Positions 57,827 to 64,000 of a stretch of DNA of 64,000 nt are shown piece after piece. The notes under the pieces were generated by a model. The model was given only the letters and a program-made list of their open reading frames with translations. It was not told the DNA's origin and made no database searches. The stretch spans positions 155,874,741 through 155,938,740 of the forward strand of contig CM043945.1 of assembly GCA_014529385.2 (NCBI GenBank), written 5' to 3'. Each line of letters starts with the position of its first letter. The stretch's first letter is position 1. Made by a program: the position numbers and the translations under genes. The stretch comes from Adiantum capillus-veneris. Its lineage: Eukaryota; Streptophyta; Polypodiopsida; Polypodiales; Pteridaceae.

Positions 57827-59299
57827 AAGAAATTCTTTAAGTTTGAATCATATTCAACCTCTAAGAATTTCATAAATACTTTAGAAAAATCTTAATCATC
57901 TTGGAAAACATTAGGTTTCTCATGCTTCTTCTCAAAATCATCACAAAAGCATGCTTTCACCTGTAAAATAATCATGTTAGAGAAATTTTCTCCCAATTGA
58001 ACATCTTTTGAACCATTTTCAAACCTCTACAACTCCATCAAAGCTTCAGAAAACTCTAAAATAGCTTCTATTTCTTCAAAATTAACTTTTAGATATTAAA
58101 AAAAAACAACAGTCTAATCTTCAATTTGAAACAAATCAACATTTTTGTCTTCATTATTCTTCTTTCTTCCTTCTTGCAATGTAGCATGGAGAAAACTTCC
58201 AAATAGAAATGAGTTTTGGAAATCAGAGTAGTCAAAAACACCAAACTTGATTTTACTTGAAGTGGAATGCATAGGATACAATGCCTGGATCCACATCAAA
58301 CCCAACATCTAGTTGCTTACACATATTATATTGCTAAAATTGAGAATTGATATGCAATATTTAAAACATGGCTTACGTGTGAAAAATTGAACGCCATAAA
58401 TCTCCAAAAATTTAATTTGCATGAATTGCTAAGCACTTCTCATGTTCAGGTTTTATACATCCCCACTGGTTTTTGCTTTGCTAGCAAAATGACTCCTCTG
58501 TTAGGATTATTGTACTCTCTTCTTCTTTTGCAAATGTCTCTTCAAACTCTAAATCTAACTTGAAAGTCCTTTAGCCTTATCATGCTACATTTCCCTCTTT
58601 AGGAGAATTGGGCCCTCCCTTCAAACTCACTTCTTTGCAAAGTGATTCTTTTCTCTGAGAAAACATCCCCTTGGTGTACTTCTTCTTTTGTATTTTCCGG
58701 ACATGCATACACCAATTCATCACACACATATTATGGGACAGGTGTCTAACCTCACTCCTATCTTATTGCAGACATAGCGTGAGAACCACGAATATCATTG
58801 TCAATCCATGGGACGAAGCTGACTCAACTAGTGCATAGAGGTTACAAGAGGTTGTCAATCTCTTGGAAAACAACAGACAACTCGTATCTAACTCAAGCTA
58901 CACTCAAATGAAAGAAATCACCAAAAGCTAGTCACTAATCGGCAAACAAATCATAACCGTTATAACATCAAATGACATCCAAACGTTACGAAACTTCTCG
59001 GACATGTTTATAAGACCGAAGCACACATTCTTATGATTTCAAATCTCACTTTAGGTCACGTGAAAAATTCGCGATTATTAACAGCAGTAAGTTTTACACT
59101 TAGTCATTTTCGACTCAGAATGCATCTAAATGCTTAGCAATGATGTCCCAATACCCCGCCTATACTTATTTTATGACTTTCTAGCTTAAATTCTTACTTA
59201 TGATGAAATTAAACCGTGCATCGGTGACACCAAAGGCTACGGATTACCATGAAATGCTTACGTCAACGTGTAGAGCTCTTACCTGCGGTTGCAACACAA
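57827..59299. other. Gene-free stretch
   Basis: AT-rich, with no supported ORF. The right part may belong to the LTR described next. Confidence 0.3.
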
Positions 59300-59631
59300 C
59301 AGACGACACTACAATGTGATAACCGAGGAGGGAGTAGGAAGCCCAAGAAGGGGACAAGTGAGTGCCGTTAGCTCACGTTGTGTTTCTATTATCCAAAACT
59401 TACAAAAATTTGCTTTTATACCTTAGCCAAGGTTTCTATGGTCAAAACTAATAATTTGGGAGCTCTAACTAAAGACAGGTTGATACAATCTGAAAGCTTG
59501 TAGCCCCAAATCATCAATTACACCGTTTATCTAAAAAGTAGGAGTTACAACATTCCCAATTTATCAAAGTAATAAGTGTTTTTACAATAAAAAGTCCGAA
59601 AAATGTTATCCGAGTTAGCTTGTTGCTAACA
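59300..59631 (-). repeat. Probable 3' LTR of a minus-strand retroelement (F), left limit unknown
   Basis: On the minus strand a purine tract gaggaggggggaa (59645-59632) is followed by TGTTAGCAACAAGC, a normal polypurine-tract/LTR junction. About 210 bases on comes a TATA box (ggtataaaagc, about 59425-59413). The end of the LTR was not found, so the left coordinate is a guess. Confidence 0.5.
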
Positions 59632-59668
59632 TTCCCCCCTCCTCGACTGTGTCATCCCTTGACATAGC

Positions 59669-59987
59669 TGTAAGGTTAATAGCTATGGAGGATGTACGTT
59701 AGTAGCATTCATAATTATATGATTCTGTTAATAGTCACTTAATTAGGATATAGACAATAGACAAGAGTTTGTACAAAAGTGATAGAGTAGCATTCAAAAA
59801 AAGGTGATTTTTTGAAATTGTGTACAAGAAGGCTTTAGATATAGAAGTAGAATAAGCCATGGGAGTGTGCCACACAGCCTGCTAGGTGGAATGCTCTTTG
59901 TGAAGAGGTGTGGCAGCTTAATAGCCATGCAAGTGCTAGGGGCTTTTCCCGCGTGGTGCCACAAGCGTGGGCTTACCCTAAAAATCA
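59669..59987 (-). repeat. 3' LTR of the small element
   Basis: Begins, on the minus strand, TGATTTTTAGGGTAAGCCC and ends CCTTACA. It differs from the other LTR at about 17 sites. Confidence 0.88.
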
Positions 59988-61648
59988 CCCCCTTAAGCCA
60001 AAGCTTGGGACAAAATACAAGTAGTTTTGTTTTTCTCATAAAACACTCCTAGGTTTATAGGATTCAGCTACCTTGATTCATCATGTTGGTTCTAATTGGA
60101 TTTAACACTTCACGGTTCCCAACTAGATACATCGTGGCGATTCGCTGTGGATTCAACAACCATGGTTCAATGCCTCATGACACATCATAGAGGTTCTCTA
60201 CTGGATTCATCACTATGGTTCAAAAGAGACTTAAGATAGGTTCTCTAATGACCTAGGGTGATACAAAATTTATTCATGGGTTTTAGTTTGAAGGATTGTC
60301 AATATCGCCCCCTTCACCGTCTTTGTCTTCATGTCGAGAGCTTCGTCATGTGTCAATGGCTTCTTCATGATCATCATGTTGATATAGATCTTGATCTTCA
60401 TTGGTCCATCTTGTTGAGGATGTGGCCTTCATGGCTAACATCATGAAGTACACATACATTCCAAGGAATATGCTTTTGTGTGTGCTTATGTTGACGGACA
60501 GTCTTATCGTATACATCATATATAGGCAATGTCTAGAACCCGTGTGCCTTGGTGCACTTATGTTCGATACATAATGTTTATTGTGAGAAAGGCTCTGAAA
60601 TTTTTGATACATACAAGTGCTTGGTGTCGTGCCTATGTGTGCAATGAAAAAGTGACCTTGCCTTGAAGCTTTTGGTGGACGAGATTTGTAGGTAGTGGGA
60701 AAGTGTCCTTAACCGTTGGAGCACTGCTGACTGCGAGGTTTTGTGGGAACAATGCCAAAATTTCAATGAACAATGAGATTGCACGTGTAGAGCATCGACG
60801 ACCAAGTAGGGTCTCTGGAGCCGCGTGTAGAGCGAGTGACCGCCGAGGGAAGCACGCCTCTGTGCGAGGTTGAATACCAGGCAAAGCAAGTGGGTTGCAC
60901 CATCACCGGTCAGGTCGTCGACCAGGGAACTGCAAGACGAGTGGGTTTCCAGCAGCTGATGACGACCGGCTTCTGTTGACGAGCTCTCAAAGTTGGCAGG
61001 GGCTGGTGGCCGATGGAAAAACGAGTAGCAGGGCTTGTACGTCCTTGATAGGTGAGTTTTTGAGCAGGTAGCACAGCGGGCGTGACTAGATTGAGATGAG
61101 CCAGGCAACTTGTATAATGGCATGGGCTTGCAAGGTTGTGTGCTACAGGAAACGGTGTATGTGTGAAGTTGAAGGTAGGAAGCAGACGTAGCAAGGCACC
61201 TTGAGGTTGCAGCATGAGGTCGTTGATGACAACAGACCCCAAAAACCGAGTTGTATGCTGATGGCGAGTCGATGATGTAAAGTTGTGGTAGCACTTGGAT
61301 CTCAAAGATAAACTATAGCCGTCAGCTCACAAACGAGGCAAGCCCAAAAGAGACTTGTTTGAACTAAAAGAGACAAGTGAGAGCACCTAGCGGTTCTGTG
61401 TAAAGTTGAAGATGGTGCCACCAAAGAGAAATTCGCAGATGCAAGTTTTTTTCCCGGGCTTTCAAATTCAAGGCTCAGTCATTGAATGAGTCTTGACACT
61501 TGGCTAAAACTTTCTGACTTCCCTTTGACACTTATCAGGAGTGCAACGAGACACCTAAAAAGGCAAAAAGATATTTACAATAAAAGAAGAAAATAGATAT
61601 CTTTATTAATAATCCTAATTAATGGTAATAAATAAACCCCTACATTAA

Positions 61649-61660
61649 GCTCTGGTACCA
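61649..61660 (-). other. Primer-binding site of the small element
   Basis: The reverse complement TGGTACCAGAGC is one base off the initiator-Met type, two bases from the LTR edge. Confidence 0.8.
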
Positions 61661-61662
61661 GT

Positions 61663-61980
61663 TGTAAGGTTAATAGCTCTGGAGGATGTACATTAGTAGC
61701 ATTCATAATTATATGATTATGCTAATAGTCACTTAATTAGGATATAGACAATAGACACGAGCTTGTACAAAAGTGATACTAGAGTAGAATTCAAAAAAAG
61801 GCGATTTTTTGAAATTGTGTACAAGAAGGCTATAGATATAGAAGTAGAATAAGCCATGGGAGTGTGCCACATAGCTGGCTAGGTGGAATGCTCTTTGTGA
61901 AGAGGTGTGGTAGCTTAATGGCCATGCACGTGCTAGGGGCTTTTCCCACGTGGTGCCACAAGCGTGGGCATACCTTAACA
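61663..61980 (-). repeat. 5' LTR of the small element
   Basis: Begins, on the minus strand, TGTTAAGGTATGCCC and ends CCTTACA, next to the primer site. Confidence 0.88.
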
Positions 61981-61985
61981 ATAGC

Positions 61986-62900
61986 TTCATGGATTGAAGT
62001 AGTCTTTGGGTTGACGGCTAGCGACGCGGTCTTTAAGCACATGTAGGGCTCTTTCATATCTGATTTGTCTTTGTTTGTCAGGGACTTGCAAACACACATG
62101 GTGACTCTGTTTTTAAGTTCAATGATTGAATAGACAACAAACCTTAATGTAAGGTTGTTGATCACTGGCCCAAATATCTTCGTCCACCATGTGAAGAAAC
62201 CTGTATAGAATGCCTCTTAAAATGACAACATATTGCTAGATGGTAGAAACAGACATTTGACATAAAAGCCTTAGAGGACTTCTTCTGAAGGCTATCTACT
62301 TAAATCATAGCATAGACCTTTGTTGCCTTAGAGGAAAGACATCCATGGTGCTCTTGCTTGCTCAGGCTCGTGAAAAGTTTGAATGCAGGTATGCAGCATT
62401 CTGCAGATCTTACAAAGCATTGCACATGAGAGGTCAAGGAGGCTCTTGAAGAAGGTCATGGCACCCGTTAGTGTTTTCACCATGTATTCTTCCGTTGCTG
62501 GTCCCTACTCTGGAGATGGTAGTCTTGGGTAATTTAGCCATGTTGGTGTCTCTTCTTTAATGCATCACGTGCTTGCCATGTCCTTACCCTTGGTACAAGA
62601 CAAAATGTAGGGCCCTTTTGCATGGCTACAGGTTCTCTTGTTAGGTATCTAGAGTTCTTGTTCAACCAGTTCTTTCTCCATTTGGGGTGGATATCATCGA
62701 AGCCTTTTGCTTGCATGTCCTTATAAATTATTTTCTTAATGTTCAATAGCTCCACCTTTATCAATGGATAGGGTAGTGATTGCTGATGCCATTGAGCATT
62801 GATTACTTCGTTAGCATAGAAGCAAATTTTTAATCCCTAGCCTCTCGTTAACCCATGTGGCTGCTCTGTTTTAAACAAAAACCACTGCGATGAAAAGCTC
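61986..62900 (-). other. Probable 3' interior of retroelement F, no recognisable gene
   Basis: It lies upstream, on the minus strand, of the polypurine tract of F once the small element is removed. A frame at 62764-62534 and another ending near 61990 are open but show no known motif. Confidence 0.3.
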
Positions 62901-62955
62901 AAAAAAAACTACGCCAAGTGAATAAAATAAAAAAAGCATTCTGCATCTCTCTCAG

Positions 62956-63108
62956 CAGCAATTCGATCTTCTCCACAAGCAGTTCGCAAGTTCCCACAAG
63001 CAATTCGATCTTCTCCACAAGCAGTTTGCAGGTTCCCAGAAGCAGCCACAAGCAGTTCGCAGGTTCCCACAAGCAATTGATCTTCTCCACAAGCAGTTCA
63101 CAAACAAT
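62956..63108. repeat. Minisatellite, unit about 40 bases
   Basis: About four copies built from caattcgatcttctccaca and agcagttcgcaggttccca in tandem. The ORFs over it on both strands are by-products of the repeat. Confidence 0.9.
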
Positions 63109-63179
63109 TGGAATGCACTAATTGCGGTATGCATGTGCGTAAACGAGAGCATGCCAAAAAGCTCTAGGTTGTTTTTGGT

Positions 63180-63432
63180 TGATGCGACACGAGGGTCTCT
63201 TTCCAGTTTCACAAGAATTCACAACTATGTTGTTAGTCAAAGGATCTTGATAAAAGGTGTCATGATTGGCACTGTCTTCATCGATATGTATGCAAATAGA
63301 GGTTTTTTCTTCAGATGTAATCCCCTACGCATGCATCTTGAAGGCATGTGGCTCTATGCAAGATGCTGATATGGGGAACAAAAATTCACAATTATATTGT
63401 TAGTCACATTCTTGTTGGAGGCTCGCCATAGC
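63180..63432 (+). pseudogene. PPR protein gene fragment
   Basis: One frame gives RIHNYVVSQRILIKGVMIG, then FIDMYANRG. After a shift comes YACILKACGSMQDADMG, and after a further shift KIHNYIVSHILV. These are typical repeat words of plant pentatricopeptide-repeat proteins (IH..., L.DMYAKCG, ILKACG), which bind organelle RNA. At least two frame changes and a stop near 63432 in 250 bases show a broken fragment, with no organelle targeting sequence in view. It is the only host-gene-like coding trace outside mobile elements. Confidence 0.7.
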
Positions 63433-64000
63433 ATAGGCAATCTCCCACAAAATCTATCAATCCGGAGAGAGAGAGAGAGAATGACCCGGCTAGGGCTTGG
63501 AGGCATCACACAAAGAATGTGCGAGAGCGTCATCGGATGCAAAGATTGAGAGGATTCAAGAGCGTGCATCCTCAATGCAAATAGAAATCATCCCAAATCA
63601 ACTAATGCTAATCGCACATCAAGCATCAATACAAGCAATCATCTACACACATCAAGCAACGAAGTGAAACACACTAATCTTGGAGTCTCTCAAGCACAAC
63701 TCTAATTACATGCATTGACGATTAAGCACACAAGATCGCATTCAAGTCGGCCACCCCAACCATGCCAATCATGGTGTTCACACATAATCAAATTAAGCTC
63801 AAGGCTTCTTAAACCTACACACACACAAGCACACCATTAGAGGACAACTCTAATCCCTCAATCACGCGTACACCCACTCCACTTAATCGAGAGAGTTAGA
63901 TAAGGACTCCACTAATCGGAGTAGCTTAGCATAAGTAAGAGTTAGATTAGAAAAGATCCACACTTGAAAACAATGACGGAAAGTAGAGAAACATGATTGA
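63433..64000. other. Gene-free stretch at window end
   Basis: Contains a short (GA)n at 63465-63480 and simple (CA)-rich words near 63820. No gene is seen. Confidence 0.4.

Larger units (their letters stand above)
59669..61980 (-). mobile_element. Small non-autonomous LTR retrotransposon (2.3 kb, TSD atagc)
   Basis: Direct repeats 59669-59987 and 61663-61980 are about 94 percent alike. The whole is flanked by atagc at 59664-59668 and 61981-61985. The primer-binding site beside the right LTR gives minus-strand orientation. A purine tract (aagggggtga on the minus strand, about 59995-59986) precedes the left LTR. The 1.7 kb interior has no gag or pol motif. Its longest frame (61294-60578, minus) matches nothing I know. 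It is larger than a classic TRIM and smaller than a LARD. Confidence 0.9.

Noticed and set aside
60578-61294. A 238-codon minus-strand ORF in the small LTR element.
   Set aside because: Rich in Ser/His/Cys without a known motif, and overlapped by other open frames; not supported as a gene.
62899-63212. Repetitive ORFs with CLW or Ser/Gln-rich repeats.
   Set aside because: They only reflect the 40-base minisatellite.

Overview
The window is plant nuclear DNA of a large, repeat-rich genome. It holds nested LTR retrotransposons, a multi-gene DNA transposon, MITEs, a tRNA-derived SINE, two satellite-like arrays and long (CT)n/(GA)n tracts. The only trace of an ordinary host gene is a broken PPR fragment near the right end, whose wording (ILKACG, IDMYA) suits the large PPR families of land plants. 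A fern or other seed-free plant is plausible, but this is inference. I see no rRNA, true tRNA, CRISPR array or bacterial feature.

Layout. (1) 2-12433: one nearly complete, young Ty3/gypsy element of the Tat/Ogre type. It has 2.7 kb LTRs, an extra leader coding region made of duplicated exon-like units, then gag, protease, reverse transcriptase, a decayed RNase H, a second intact RNase H, and integrase. It carries one in-frame stop near the gag start and one frameshift before the integrase C-terminus. (2) 12434 to about 19740: a decayed DNA transposon. It has a DDE-transposase-like gene on the plus strand. On the minus strand are a multi-exon gene (coiled coil, RING-like zinc finger, lysine-rich tail) and an FCP1/NIF-type HAD phosphatase-like gene. 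All are embedded in short palindromic CCACT..AGTGG repeats, with a dense array and a large hairpin at the right end. (3) 19790-20360: two exon-like repeats and a SINE.

(4) 20601-34544: a chromodomain gypsy element (A) split by a second element of the same family (B, 21949-29018). The 5-bp target duplication ccaac fixes this nesting. B is far more decayed than A although its LTRs are still alike, so it probably moved while already defective. (5) 34545-36317: a minus-strand pol fragment of the same family (D) abuts the LTR of A. (6) 36318-46530: repeats only, including a satellite of about 105-bp units with a hAT-type and a Mutator-type MITE inserted, and a second array sharing the same 20-bp near-palindrome.

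(7) 47862-50485: a minus-strand gag/PR/RT relic (G). (8) 50880-53520: C/T-rich tracts and a fold-back repeat family with an almost spacer-free palindrome at about 53156. (9) 56110-57826: a minus-strand LTR of the A/B family with PBS and leader. (10) 59300-62000: the 3' LTR and polypurine tract of another minus-strand retroelement, into which a complete 2.3 kb non-autonomous LTR element (TSD atagc) has inserted. (11) 62956-63432: a minisatellite and the PPR fragment.

All coordinates, splice sites and substitution counts were read by eye. Family names rest on motif recognition, not on searches.
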